A DNA stretch of 64,000 nt from an uncultured Pelagibacteraceae bacterium (GCA_902550805.1 CACDAL010000004.1:1-64000); one strand, 5' to 3'; numbered from the stretch's first letter, positions 1 to 8,561 are shown. Numbers and translations are program-made. Notes: generated by a model from the letters alone, not told the origin.

Positions 1-1913
1 AGTATTTTGAAAATGAAATGAAAGATACAATAAATCTTCGAAAAAAACTTTTTAATGAAATTAAAGAAAGAATAAAATTAGACGATGAGTCTCTGCCATT
101 TAAAGATAGAAATTATGAATATTGGACTAAAACAACAACACAAGGAAATTACTCAATTAAACTTAGAAAAAAAATTGGAACAAAAGATATTGAAGAAATT
201 TGGAACGGAGACAAAGAGAAAGAAAAATTAAATACTGAATATTTTGGATTAGGAGATTTAGAAGTAAGTTATAATGATAAATACCTTGCTTATTCGTTAG
301 ATCTTAAAGGCTCAGAATATTATACGATATATATAAGAGATATTAAAACTCAAAAATTAATCACTGAAAAAATAGAAGAAACAAGCGGAAGTATAGAATT
401 TAGCTTAAATGATAATTATATTTTTTACTCTAAGTTAGACGAACATCATAGACCAAGAAAAATCTTCAGGCACAAATTAGGAACTTCAGTAAAAGAAGAT
501 AAATTAATTTTTGAGGAAAAAAGTGAAGCTTTCACCGTTAGTATTGGATTAAGTTCTGATGAAAAATATTTTTTTATTTTAACTTCAGATCACAATACTT
601 CTGAACAATACTATTTTAATGCAAATGAAGAAAATCCTAAACCTAAATTAATTCAAAAAAGAAAAAGAGGAATAATTTATGGTGTAAATTCATGGAATAA
701 TATTTTTTATAAACATACAAATGAAGAAGCAGAAGATTTTAAAATTGATAAATGTAAAAATATAACTGAACAAAATTGGGAGACATTTATCCCTGCAAAA
801 AATGAAGTGCTAATTGGTGGATTAGTTTTTTTAAAAGACTGGATCATTAGATCTGAAACTTCTAATGCACTGGGTAAATTATTTTTAAGAAATCCAAAAA
901 CAAACGAAGAAGAAGAAATAATTTTTTCTGATGAAAAAGTAATTGTCCCAAGTATTTCTTTAATACAAAAAGATAAAAACACTGATCTAGTTCATCTTTC
1001 TTATTCTTCTCCTAAAACACCTGGAAGAACATACTTATATAATTTAAAAACTAAAGATAGAAAACTAGTAAAAGAACAAGAAATTCCTTCAGGACACAAT
1101 CCTGATGATTATATCGTTGAAAGATTAGAATGTCCTTCTCATGATGGAAGATTAATACCAATAACAATCACAAGACATAAAAATACAAAAATAGACGGCA
1201 CAGCTAACATGCTTTTATACGGCTATGGATCTTATGGAAACTCAATGTCTCCCGGTTTTTCATCAACTAGACTAAGTTTAATTGATAGAAATATTATTTG
1301 GGTTACGGCTCATATTAGAGGAGGTATGGAAAAAGGAATGAAGTGGTGGAAAGAAGGAAAACTATTAAATAAAAAAAATACTTTTGAAGATTATATTGCA
1401 GTTGGAAAATTTTTAATTAATAAACAATATACATCCAAAGGAAAAATTATAGGAATGGGCGGATCAGCTGGAGGCTTATTAATGGGGGCTGTAGTTAATC
1501 AATCGCCTGAATTATTTTTAGGAATAATTATGGCAGTTCCTTTTGTAGACTCATTAACGACTAATCTAGACCATTCGTTACCCTTAACTGTTGGAGAATT
1601 TGATGAATTTGGAAACGCAAAAGATAATAAAGAACATTTTGATTATATTTACTCTTATGCTCCTTATCACAATATAAAAAAAATGGACTATCCAAATATG
1701 TTAATCACAACTAGTCTAAGTGATAATAGAGTATTATTTGATGAACCTACAAAATTTACTGCAAGATTAAGAGAATATAAAACGGACAACAACTTATTAT
1801 TATTAAAAACTGAAATGAATGCAGGTCATGGTGGAAAGTCTGGAAGGGATGGGGCTATTGAAGAAATAACAATTGATTATGCATTTGTTCTTAAAATTAC
1901 AAATAAGTTATAA
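1..1913 (+). CDS. ptrB: Oligopeptidase B-type S9A serine peptidase, 5' truncated by window edge
   Basis: Cytoplasmic peptidase of the prolyl oligopeptidase (S9A) family that cleaves short peptides, usually after basic residues. The reading frame is open from base 3, before the first Met at base 18, and the residues there (YFENEMKDT) fit the Y-x-E-N segment found well inside oligopeptidase B, so the true start lies outside the window. A beta-propeller half is followed by an alpha/beta hydrolase half. Numbering from the Met at base 18, the nucleophile is Ser483 in GGSAGG, with Asp569 (SLSDNR) and His604 (NAGHGG) completing the triad. About 50-80 N-terminal residues are probably missing from view. 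Substrate preference is inferred from the family. Confidence 0.9.
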   Translation, partial: YFENEMKDTINLRKKLFNEIKERIKLDDESLPFKDRNYEYWTKTTTQGNYSIKLRKKIGTKDIEEIWNGDKEKEKLNTEYFGLGDLEVSYNDKYLAYSLDLKGSEYYTIYIRDIKTQKLITEKIEETSGSIEFSLNDNYIFYSKLDEHHRPRKIFRHKLGTSVKEDKLIFEEKSEAFTVSIGLSSDEKYFFILTSDHNTSEQYYFNANEENPKPKLIQKRKRGIIYGVNSWNNIFYKHTNEEAEDFKIDKCKNITEQNWETFIPAKNEVLIGGLVFLKDWIIRSETSNALGKLFLRNPKTNEEEEIIFSDEKVIVPSISLIQKDKNTDLVHLSYSSPKTPGRTYLYNLKTKDRKLVKEQEIPSGHNPDDYIVERLECPSHDGRLIPITITRHKNTKIDGTANMLLYGYGSYGNSMSPGFSSTRLSLIDRNIIWVTAHIRGGMEKGMKWWKEGKLLNKKNTFEDYIAVGKFLINKQYTSKGKIIGMGGSAGGLLMGAVVNQSPELFLGIIMAVPFVDSLTTNLDHSLPLTVGEFDEFGNAKDNKEHFDYIYSYAPYHNIKKMDYPNMLITTSLSDNRVLFDEPTKFTARLREYKTDNNLLLLKTEMNAGHGGKSGRDGAIEEITIDYAFVLKITNKL

Positions 1914-1922
1914 ATTTAACTT

Positions 1923-1951
1923 CTTGAAAAAAATAAAATAATACCCATATA
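1923..1951 (+). promoter_or_regulatory. RpoH (sigma-32) heat-shock promoter of hsp20
   Basis: CTTGAAA (1923-1929) and CCCATATA (1944-1951) are separated by 14 bases. This matches the sigma-32 consensus CTTGAAA-N13-15-CCCATNT closely. The start codon of the small heat-shock gene lies 65 bases downstream, leaving a leader of roughly 55-60 bases. Confidence 0.85.
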
Positions 1952-1957
1952 AATTTC

Positions 1958-2018
1958 ATAGGTTGCCTAATGGGATCTATAAAGAAATAAACTTGCTTAA
2001 AAAAAGGAGGATATTATG
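1958..2018 (+). promoter_or_regulatory. ROSE-like RNA thermometer candidate in hsp20 leader
   Basis: The leader can form two imperfect hairpins. The first, 1958-1980, pairs ATAGGTT with GGATCTAT with G-U pairs and an inner CC/GG pair. The second pairs TTGCT (1993-1997) with the Shine-Dalgarno bases AGGAG (2005-2009) across an A-rich loop, which requires an internal G-G opposition. A U(U/C)GCU element pairing with AGGAG through a G-G mismatch is the hallmark of ROSE thermometers, known upstream of small heat-shock genes in Proteobacteria. The pairing is seen in the sequence; temperature sensing is inferred. Confidence 0.6.
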
Positions 2019-2462
2019 ACAAGTAAGGATCTATCAATTTTCAATTCACTTAGACCGTTTTCAATTGGTTTTGACGATATGTTTGATCAATTTGAAAATA
2101 TGTTGGGTAACGGTAGTTTGAGCGTTCAATCAAATTATCCACCTTACAATATAAGAAAAACTGGAAAGGACAATTACTCAATAGAGGTTGCTCTTGCTGG
2201 TTTTAATAAAAAAGATGTCGAGGTAGAGTTTGAAGATAATTTATTAACTGTAAGAACAAAGCAAATTAGTAAATCAGAAGATAACAATGCAGACGGTGAA
2301 ATAATACATAAAGGTATTTCTCAAAGACAATTTGCAAGATCATTTACAATTGCAGATGATGTAAAAGTTGGCAGTGCAGAACTTAAAGATGGTCTTTTAA
2401 CAATAGCTTGTGAAAGAATTTTACCGGATCATAAGAAGAAAAGACTTATTGAAATTAAATAA
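2016..2462 (+). CDS. Hsp20/alpha-crystallin small heat-shock protein
   Basis: ATP-independent holdase chaperone of the IbpA/Hsp20 family that keeps unfolding proteins soluble in the cytoplasm. The 148-residue protein has a short N-terminal arm beginning with an FNSLRPFSIGFDDMFDQF-type segment typical of proteobacterial IbpA, then an alpha-crystallin domain from about residue 38 to 140 containing VALAGFNKKDVEVEFEDN and the closing A-x-x-x-GLLTI strand. A C-terminal I-x-I motif (IEI) is present. A strong AGGAGG lies just upstream of the ATG, itself sequestered by a possible thermometer. Expression is likely doubly heat controlled, by RpoH and by RNA melting. It is monocistronic, with a strong hairpin terminator after the stop. 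Confidence 0.95.
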   Translation: MTSKDLSIFNSLRPFSIGFDDMFDQFENMLGNGSLSVQSNYPPYNIRKTGKDNYSIEVALAGFNKKDVEVEFEDNLLTVRTKQISKSEDNNADGEIIHKGISQRQFARSFTIADDVKVGSAELKDGLLTIACERILPDHKKKRLIEIK

Positions 2463-2473
2463 GCAAAACCTTG

Positions 2474-2520
2474 CTTGTGGGGATTTCTCCCCACAAGTAT
2501 TAAAAAAATTTATTTTTTTG
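2474..2520 (+). terminator. Intrinsic terminator after hsp20
   Basis: A perfect 10-base-pair stem, CTTGTGGGGA (2474-2483) with TCCCCACAAG (2488-2497) and a TTTC loop, follows the hsp20 stop and is followed by an A/T-rich stretch ending in a T7 run. It sits between convergent genes and also lies just past the stop of the NCS2 permease, so it may serve both strands. Confidence 0.8.
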
Positions 2521-3838
2521 GTAATGATGCGTTCAAAATAAATGCTAACAAACCAGCAGGTATTAAACCTGTTGTTAGCAACAATCTTAATTTTATTCCA
2601 AAATCTGGAATGTGAGCAACAAACTCAGGAAAAGCATTCAAACCTATTCCAAAAGAAAGTGATAAAGCTAGTATTAAAATATTTCTTTGGCTCATGTCTG
2701 ATTTTGAAATCAATTTGATTCCTGCTCCAACAATTAATCCAAACATAATAATAGCCGCTCCTCCAATTACAGAATCCGGCATTGCGGCAATAATTCCACC
2801 AAGTTTTGGAAATAAACCTAATAAAATTAAAATAACACCAGCAACTGTTCCTACGTGTCTACTAATTACTCCCGTAAAAGCAACAAGGCCTGCATTTTGT
2901 GAATAAGAAGTATTAGGCATAGCATTAAAAATTGATGCAAAAGCCGTTCCAACTCCATCAGCCATTATACCTCCTGAAAGTTCTTTATCAGTAGCCTCTC
3001 TGTTTGCTCCACCCATTGTGGTTGCACTAATGTCTCCTATAGTTTCAATTGTTGTTACTATAGACATAAACAACATTAATATTACAGCACCCCATACAAA
3101 GTCTATTCCGTATTGCAAAGGCATTGGAAATGCAAACCAGTCAGCAGCTGCAATTTTTGCCCATCTAACTTCTCCTAGTAAGGCAGCAACTATAAAGCCT
3201 GCAATTATTCCAATTAGAATAGAAGCGGCTGAAACCATTCCTCTTCCTTTTAGATTTGTTAGAAGTGCAACTATTAAAACTGTACCTGCTATACTTAGGT
3301 GATGCCAGTTTGCAAATATTTCTGGCTTATTGTCCATCAACCATACTCCACCACCAGCATATTTAAATCCAACTTTAAGAAGACTAAAACCAATCATTAA
3401 CACAACTACCCCTGTTACTAACGGAGGAAACATGTGACGAATTGGTTTTAACATTTTACCAATCCATATTTGAAAAATTCCACCTATAAATGCAGCTGTG
3501 AATATAGCTCCTAAGCCAAAAGCTTTGAAAGGTAGCATTATTGGTATGAAGGCAAAACTTGTTCCTTGTATTATTGGAAGCCTTGATCCTATATTTTTAT
3601 AGCCCACTGTTTGTATTATTGTTGCTACACCTGCAGCAAATAGTGCCATTTGAATTAAAAAAATCTTTTCTCCAGTCGTTACTCCAAACACGCCAGCAAC
3701 AATCAGTGGAACTGTTATATTCCCAGCAAACATTGCAAATACATGCTGAATACCTAAAGGTATTGATTGATTCAGTGGCAATTTTTTGTTAGTAGCTCCT
3801 GAGCTTGAAGCTCTTTTTGAAGCTTTTTTTCTAGCCAT
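2510..3838 (-). CDS. NCS2-family purine (xanthine/urate type) permease
   Basis: Proton-coupled nucleobase symporter of the NCS2 family in the inner membrane. The 442-residue protein is almost wholly hydrophobic with about 12-14 membrane segments after a basic N-terminus. The SYSQNAGLVAFTGV segment carries the Q-N-x-G signature, and the ANREATDKELSGGI and DGVGTA stretches are typical of the xanthine/uric acid branch rather than the uracil branch. A strong AGGAGG Shine-Dalgarno precedes the ATG. Its position next to a purine import and degradation cluster supports xanthine, urate or guanine as substrate. Specificity cannot be fixed from sequence alone. Confidence 0.85.
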   Translation of the reverse strand: MARKKASKRASSSGATNKKLPLNQSIPLGIQHVFAMFAGNITVPLIVAGVFGVTTGEKIFLIQMALFAAGVATIIQTVGYKNIGSRLPIIQGTSFAFIPIMLPFKAFGLGAIFTAAFIGGIFQIWIGKMLKPIRHMFPPLVTGVVVLMIGFSLLKVGFKYAGGGVWLMDNKPEIFANWHHLSIAGTVLIVALLTNLKGRGMVSAASILIGIIAGFIVAALLGEVRWAKIAAADWFAFPMPLQYGIDFVWGAVILMLFMSIVTTIETIGDISATTMGGANREATDKELSGGIMADGVGTAFASIFNAMPNTSYSQNAGLVAFTGVISRHVGTVAGVILILLGLFPKLGGIIAAMPDSVIGGAAIIMFGLIVGAGIKLISKSDMSQRNILILALSLSFGIGLNAFPEFVAHIPDFGIKLRLLLTTGLIPAGLLAFILNASLPKK

Positions 3839-3896
3839 ATATCCTCCTCTAAAATTTATTAAAAAATTATATTTATTACTTGCTCAATTGTAAAAC

Positions 3897-3930
3897 TAAA
3901 AAAAATAAGATCAAAAATATCCTTATTTTT
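3897..3930 (-). terminator. Hairpin with T-run between lipoprotein gene and permease
   Basis: On the minus strand AAAAATAAG and CTTATTTTT form a 9-base-pair stem with a 12-base loop, followed directly by more T residues. It lies about 50-80 bases past the stop of the small lipoprotein gene and about 60 bases before the permease start. It may end the lipoprotein transcript or act in the permease leader. An outer inverted repeat, GCTCAATT (3882-3889) and AATTGAGC (3949-3956), encloses it. Confidence 0.5.
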
Positions 3931-3977
3931 CTGCTATTTTAAAACCTAAATTGAGCGTATTTTATTTTTTTTAATAT

Positions 3978-4283
3978 TTAAATGCAACCACTTGAAGAAA
4001 AACCAACTATTACACCACTTGCATTAACTTCAAATTTTCTCTCGCAAGGTATGCCGTATTTCTTTGTCTTATAAACTAATATTTCATTGCCAACTTCATT
4101 AACAAAATCTTCCGTTGGCGCCCCCAACTCCAATTTCATCTCATTTACTACTTTGCCAACAAAAAGACCATACTTCTCATTTTCTTTTTCAGCCACTTCA
4201 TCTGATTTTTTTTTAATTGTCTGACAACCGGAGAATAAAATTAAAATAATTAATAAACTAAATATAGTTTTAAAATGTTTCAT
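3978..4283 (-). CDS. Small lipoprotein of unknown function
   Basis: The 101-residue product starts with a lysine, a hydrophobic stretch and the lipobox LFSGC, so Cys20 should be lipidated and the protein anchored in the envelope. The mature part has a GLFVGKVVNEMKLELGAPTEDF segment and two further cysteines (in IPCERKF and SSGC) that could form a disulfide in the periplasm. I do not recognise a named family, although the G-x-P-T pattern loosely recalls SmpA/BamE-like small outer-membrane lipoproteins that sense short hydrophilic segments. It is transcribed toward the permease and divergently from the deaminase. Confidence 0.75.
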   Translation of the reverse strand: MKHFKTIFSLLIILILFSGCQTIKKKSDEVAEKENEKYGLFVGKVVNEMKLELGAPTEDFVNEVGNEILVYKTKKYGIPCERKFEVNASGVIVGFSSSGCI

Positions 4284-4320
4284 TAATTAAACTTACCATT
4301 TTTAATAATAATCAAATACT

Positions 4321-4332
4321 AACTTTTAAGTT
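4321..4332. promoter_or_regulatory. Short palindrome in divergent spacer
   Basis: AACTT-TT-AAGTT is a small inverted repeat in the 121-base spacer between the divergent lipoprotein and deaminase genes. It could be an operator half-site pair, but in such AT-rich sequence a 5-base palindrome is weak evidence. Confidence 0.2.
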
Positions 4333-4404
4333 GTATTATTAAATTATTTATTATTGAGTTTAATTATACTAACAAATGTGGTTTTTATTTGATATTTCAA
4401 ATAT

Positions 4405-4902
4405 ATGAGTGAAATACTATTAGATAGATTTTTAGAAGTTTTTAAAAATGACATTTTGCCCTTAACATATGATGGGGTTGATTTGGGTAATAAGATTTTT
4501 GGCGCTGCTATAATAAAAAAAGATGATTACTCATTGGTGGTTGCGGGGTCAAATAATGAAACAAAAAATCCTTTATGGCATGGTGAAATTCACACATTAA
4601 AAAAATTTTACGAATTAGATAAAAAAATGAGACCTAATGAAAAAAATTGCATATTCTTAAGCTCTCATGAGCCTTGCAGTTTATGTTTGAGCGCTATTAC
4701 CTTCTCGGGTTTTGATAATTTTTATTACCTTTTTCCATATGAATCGACTTCTGATGAATTTAATATTCCTCATGATTTAAACATACTTAAAGAAGTTTTT
4801 AACATTGCTAATGGAAAATATAAGAAAGAAAATTCATACTGGAAAAGTTATGGTATTAATAGTTTAATAGATGAATTAAAAACTGATAATAAAAAAAATT
4901 AA
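4405..4902 (+). CDS. Cytidine/nucleobase deaminase family protein, probably C-terminally truncated by frameshift
   Basis: Zinc-dependent deaminase of the COG0590-type fold, acting on a base or nucleoside such as guanine, cytosine or adenine. Zinc ligands and catalytic Glu are visible: His59 and Glu61 in HGE, Cys91 and Cys94 in PCSLC. The 165-residue frame ends in a TAA right after an eight-A run (4891-4898). Inserting one A would extend it by about 30 natural-looking residues (TDSFNKIKKTYIDLSNKYQ and on) to a stop at 4992-4994, three bases before the next gene. The stop seen here may therefore be an indel or a homopolymer error. It lies at the head of the ABC importer genes, so it probably processes imported bases. 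Confidence 0.8.
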   Translation: MSEILLDRFLEVFKNDILPLTYDGVDLGNKIFGAAIIKKDDYSLVVAGSNNETKNPLWHGEIHTLKKFYELDKKMRPNEKNCIFLSSHEPCSLCLSAITFSGFDNFYYLFPYESTSDEFNIPHDLNILKEVFNIANGKYKKENSYWKSYGINSLIDELKTDNKKN

Positions 4903-4994
4903 CAGATTCATTTAATAAAATTAAAAAAACATATATTGATTTATCAAATAAATATCAGTCATCAAAAGAAAAAAGCTCTATACCCTTGAAATAA
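4891..4994 (+). other. A8 run and out-of-frame continuation of the deaminase
   Basis: After the homopolymer at 4891-4898 the frame with codons beginning at multiples of three is open and reads LTDSFNKIKKTYIDLSNKYQ, then SSKEKSSIPLK and a stop at 4992-4994. The amino-acid usage resembles SAR11 protein rather than spacer. It removes the only sizeable gap in this gene run and places the stop 3 bases before the ATG of the ABC ATPase. Confidence 0.6.
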
Positions 4995-4997
4995 GCC

Positions 4998-6497
4998 ATG
5001 AACACAAATCTAAAAATATCTAATGTAACTAAAATTTATCCAGGATGTGTTGCAAATGATAACATTTCGTTAGAATTTGAAAGTGGAAAAATTTATGCTC
5101 TACTTGGAGAAAATGGAGCTGGAAAATCTACCTTAGTAAAAATTCTTTCAGGTGTAATAATGCCTGACGAAGGTCAAATATTTTTAAATAATAAAGTTTT
5201 AAAATTAAAATCACCAATCGATGCTAAAAAAAATAAGATTGGCATGGTATTTCAGCACTTTAATTTGTTTGAAACTTTATCTGTCTTTGAAAATCTTATT
5301 ATAGATTCAAATGAAACTAGAGAAAATTTAAGAGAAAAAATACAATCAATAATGAAAAAGTACAATTTTTCTATTGATTTAGATATTCCTGTTTTAAATC
5401 TTTCGGCTGGTCAAAAACAGAAAGTGGAAATAATTAGATGTTTAATAAGAAGTCCCGATGTGCTGATTATGGATGAGCCAACCTCGGTTTTAACAGAACA
5501 AGAAACCATCGAACTGTTTTCATCGTTAAAACAATTTTCAGAAGAAGGTATTTTGATTATTTATATAACTCACAAACTTAAAGAGGTTATGTCAATTTGC
5601 GATGAAGTTGCCGTTATGAGAAAAGGTCAGCTTGTATCTGTAAGCAAAATCATTAATGAAAAAATTGAAACATTGGCAAATAAAATGATTGGTCAAAATT
5701 TAAAAACTATTAAAAAAAAAATATCTAATGAAAAATCTAAAGAACAGTTAATTAAGATATCAAATCTAAATTATAGTAGTGAAGATCCATTTGAAACTAA
5801 TCTGAAAAAAATAAACTTTGAAGTAAATCGTGGAGAATGCCTAGGTATAGCTGGCATTTCCGGAAATGGTCAAAGTGAATTATTTCAAGTTTTAAGTGGA
5901 GAGATTGTTTCAGAAAAAGATTCCATCATTTTTAATGATAATCCTATAGGAAATCTTAACCCTCAAGAAAGAAGAGAATATTTAATGGCATTTTCTCCTG
6001 AAGATCGAATGGAGCAAGCGGCTATTCCACAAATGAAAATATTTGAAAATGTTGCTTTAAATAATTTTAAGTCATCAAATTTTTTTAATAATGGTTTGAT
6101 AAATGAAAAAAAAATAAAAGAACATTCTCAAAAAATTCTTTCAGATTTTTCAGTAAATACAGACAATGTTGAATTAAAAAGCCAATTTTTATCAGGAGGA
6201 AATTTACAAAAATTAATTATAGGAAGAGAATTAATAACATCTCCAGAACTTTTAATATGTTTTAATCCTACTTGGGGACTAGATGTTGGAGCAATAAATT
6301 ATATTCATGAAACTTTAATTAAAATTAATGAACAAAAAAAATCAGTTATTCTAATATCTACTGATACTGACGAATTGTTAAAACTAAGCGATAAAATTTG
6401 CGTTATATATAAGGGTAAATTGTCAAAAATAATGAATGCAAATGAAGTAACACCTGAAAAACTTGGAATACTTATGGGAGGAGGAGAAATTGATTAA
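4998..6497 (+). CDS. ABC importer ATPase, nucleoside/BMP type (double ATP-binding domain)
   Basis: Cytoplasmic ATPase of a BMP-family (nucleoside or purine) ABC importer, built like RbsA/YufO with two nucleotide-binding domains in 499 residues. Domain 1 has Walker A GENGAGKST (about residue 38), signature LSAGQKQK and Walker B LLIMDEPTS-like VLIMDEPTS. Domain 2 is degenerate as usual for this class: GISGNGQSE for Walker A, signature LSGGNLQK and FNPTWGLD for Walker B. It overlaps or abuts the first permease, with the second permease and binding protein following, so the four genes form one transport operon. Substrate is inferred to be a purine base or nucleoside from the neighbourhood. Confidence 0.92.
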   Translation: MNTNLKISNVTKIYPGCVANDNISLEFESGKIYALLGENGAGKSTLVKILSGVIMPDEGQIFLNNKVLKLKSPIDAKKNKIGMVFQHFNLFETLSVFENLIIDSNETRENLREKIQSIMKKYNFSIDLDIPVLNLSAGQKQKVEIIRCLIRSPDVLIMDEPTSVLTEQETIELFSSLKQFSEEGILIIYITHKLKEVMSICDEVAVMRKGQLVSVSKIINEKIETLANKMIGQNLKTIKKKISNEKSKEQLIKISNLNYSSEDPFETNLKKINFEVNRGECLGIAGISGNGQSELFQVLSGEIVSEKDSIIFNDNPIGNLNPQERREYLMAFSPEDRMEQAAIPQMKIFENVALNNFKSSNFFNNGLINEKKIKEHSQKILSDFSVNTDNVELKSQFLSGGNLQKLIIGRELITSPELLICFNPTWGLDVGAINYIHETLIKINEQKKSVILISTDTDELLKLSDKICVIYKGKLSKIMNANEVTPEKLGILMGGGEID

Positions 6498-7554
6498 AAT
6501 TGTAAAAAGAGATCAGCCTTCAAGAACTATATTTTTTCTTACACCTGTTTTAGCAATTTTTCTGACATTAGTAGCAGGAGGTTTAATTTTTTATATTTTA
6601 GGATTTAAACCTTTTGAATCTCTAAAGTTTTTTTTCATAGTTCCAATTGCAGACATGTATGGTTTCAGTGAATTACTCTTAAAAGCTACACCACTTTGCC
6701 TAATAGCGATTGGTTTATCTTTTTGTTTTAAAAGTAATAATTGGAATATTGGAGCTGAAGGCCAATTAACTTTTGGAGCTATAGTTTCAGGAGGAGTTGC
6801 TTTGTTATTTTATGATCAAGAGGGATTTTATATTCTTCCAATAGTAATATTAGCTGGTGCAATAGGTGGCATGCTTTATGCATCAATACCTGCAATCTTA
6901 AAAACTTACTTTAATACAAACGAAATATTAGTTAGTCTTATGTTGGTATATGTTTCAAAATTAATTTTAGACTATCTTGTTGTTGGACCGTGGAGTAATC
7001 CAGAAGGATTTAATTTTCCAGAAACCAGACAATTTAGTGACTCTGCAAGACTTCCATTATTGGTAGAGGGATTAAGAATTCATGCTGGAATATTTTTAGC
7101 TTTAGCTGCAGTAGTTATAAGCTGGTTTATTTTTGATAAGACATATTTAGGATTTCAAATGAAAGTTTCAGGTTTTAGTTTGAAAACAGCTAAATATGCT
7201 GGCTACAAAGGCAAAAAAATGATTATCCTCGTTTTTTTAATAAGTGGTGCTTGCGCGGGCCTCGCAGGAGTTGGGGAAATAACTGGACCTATCGGACAAC
7301 TTCATAGAGAAGTATCTCCAGATTATGGTTTTACTGCAATAATTGTTGCATTTTTAGGTCGTTTAAATCCTGTTGGAATAATTTTCGCATCATTAGTTGT
7401 TGCAATAACCTATTTAGGTGCAGAAACAGCTCAAATATTTATGCAAATACCAAAATATACTGGTCAAGTTTTTCAAGGAATGATTTTATTTTTTCTTCTT
7501 GCTTCAGACTATTTACTCTTTTTCAAGATTAAATTTATAGGTTCAAAAAAATGA
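6490..7554 (+). CDS. ABC importer permease, nucleoside/BMP type (first subunit)
   Basis: Inner-membrane permease of the YufP/NupP kind (354 residues) with about 10 hydrophobic segments and the conserved NIGAEGQLTFGA motif near the cytoplasmic coupling region. I place the start at the TTG at 6490 because AGGAGG (6479-6484) lies five bases upstream. An in-frame ATG at 6463 would put nine extra charged residues ahead of it and has no ribosome site. The gene thus overlaps the end of the ATPase gene by 8 bases, which suggests translational coupling. It pairs with the next permease to form the channel. Confidence 0.9.
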   Translation: MIKIVKRDQPSRTIFFLTPVLAIFLTLVAGGLIFYILGFKPFESLKFFFIVPIADMYGFSELLLKATPLCLIAIGLSFCFKSNNWNIGAEGQLTFGAIVSGGVALLFYDQEGFYILPIVILAGAIGGMLYASIPAILKTYFNTNEILVSLMLVYVSKLILDYLVVGPWSNPEGFNFPETRQFSDSARLPLLVEGLRIHAGIFLALAAVVISWFIFDKTYLGFQMKVSGFSLKTAKYAGYKGKKMIILVFLISGACAGLAGVGEITGPIGQLHREVSPDYGFTAIIVAFLGRLNPVGIIFASLVVAITYLGAETAQIFMQIPKYTGQVFQGMILFFLLASDYLLFFKIKFIGSKK

Positions 7555-8483
7555 TCATAGATATAAATTTTGTTGGACTAATAATTACATCAATAATGGC
7601 CTCTGCAGTACCTTTGATTTTAGCGTCTTGTGGGGAGCTTATTACAGAAAGATCAGGAGTTCTAAACCTTGGCGTTGAAGGAATGATGATCATCGGAGCT
7701 ATTTCAGGTTTCGCACTAATGACTGTTACTGGAAGTTTGATTATAGCAGTCTTTGGTGCAATGTTAGCTGGAGTTTTAATTTCAACAATTTTTGCATTTC
7801 TTACCCAAACTTTAATAACAAATCACGTAGCTACTGGTTTAGCACTTACTATATTTGGGATTGGAATATCTGCAATGATTGGAAAGAACTTTGTTGGTAT
7901 TCCTGGAAAAGAGTTTCCTGTTTTATTTGGAAGCTTAAAAGATGCAATACCTTTTTTAAGCCCAATATTATTTGGACATTCAATTGTATTTTATTTTGCT
8001 TTTGCTTTACCTTTTATCACTAACTATTTTTTAAAAAAAACAAAAATAGGATTGATCGTAAGAGCTGTAGGAGACTCGCCTGATTCAGCATCAAACCAAG
8101 GAATAAATGTTAGGTTAGTTCGTTACTTATGTATTCTTTATGGAGGAGCAATGTGTGGACTTGGCGGTGCATATTTATCAATGATTTATACCCCACAATG
8201 GATTGAAAATATGACTGGTGGAAGAGGTTGGATCGCATTAGCTCTAGTAGTATTCTCTACATGGAACCCAATTAAAATTTTAATTGGTGCAATGATTTTT
8301 GGTGGATTAACCATAATTCAATTTCATATGCAAGCAATTGGAGTGAGAATTCCTGTACAGTTTTTGACAGCCCTTCCTTATATAGTAACAATAATAGTAT
8401 TAGTTGTAATTTCTCGTGATAGTAGAAAAATAAGACTAAGTACACCAAGTTCTTTGGGTAAATCATTTTATAAAGATAATTAA
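7551..8483 (+). CDS. ABC importer permease, nucleoside/BMP type (second subunit)
   Basis: Second inner-membrane permease, YufQ/NupQ type, 310 residues with 8-9 hydrophobic segments. The segment GELITERSGVLNLGVEGMMI is the conserved N-L-G-V-E-G-M motif of this permease class. It begins by a 4-base ATGA overlap with the preceding permease. The gene order ATPase, permease, permease, binding protein is standard for BMP-family importers of nucleosides, riboflavin or purines. The C-terminus, RKIRLSTPSSLGKSF, is a typical end for the class. Confidence 0.92.
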   Translation: MIIDINFVGLIITSIMASAVPLILASCGELITERSGVLNLGVEGMMIIGAISGFALMTVTGSLIIAVFGAMLAGVLISTIFAFLTQTLITNHVATGLALTIFGIGISAMIGKNFVGIPGKEFPVLFGSLKDAIPFLSPILFGHSIVFYFAFALPFITNYFLKKTKIGLIVRAVGDSPDSASNQGINVRLVRYLCILYGGAMCGLGGAYLSMIYTPQWIENMTGGRGWIALALVVFSTWNPIKILIGAMIFGGLTIIQFHMQAIGVRIPVQFLTALPYIVTIIVLVVISRDSRKIRLSTPSSLGKSFYKDN

Positions 8484-8561
8484 TTTAAAATAGTTATTTT
8501 TTTTTGAATAATTTACTTTAGATTTAATTTTTTAAAAAAAACAAAAAAGGAATATAAATTT

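Noticed and set aside
2510..3838. Uracil permease UraA
   Set aside because: The S-Q-N-x-G region and lack of UraA-type motifs, together with the purine gene context, favour the xanthine/urate branch.
3839..3977. Known purine or xanthine riboswitch before the permease
   Set aside because: I could not match any conserved purine-riboswitch or NMT1 core, only inverted repeats; kept as an unassigned structure.
6463..6489. ATG at 6463 as start of the first ABC permease
   Set aside because: It has no ribosome site, while a TTG at 6490 has AGGAGG five bases upstream and gives the expected N-terminus.
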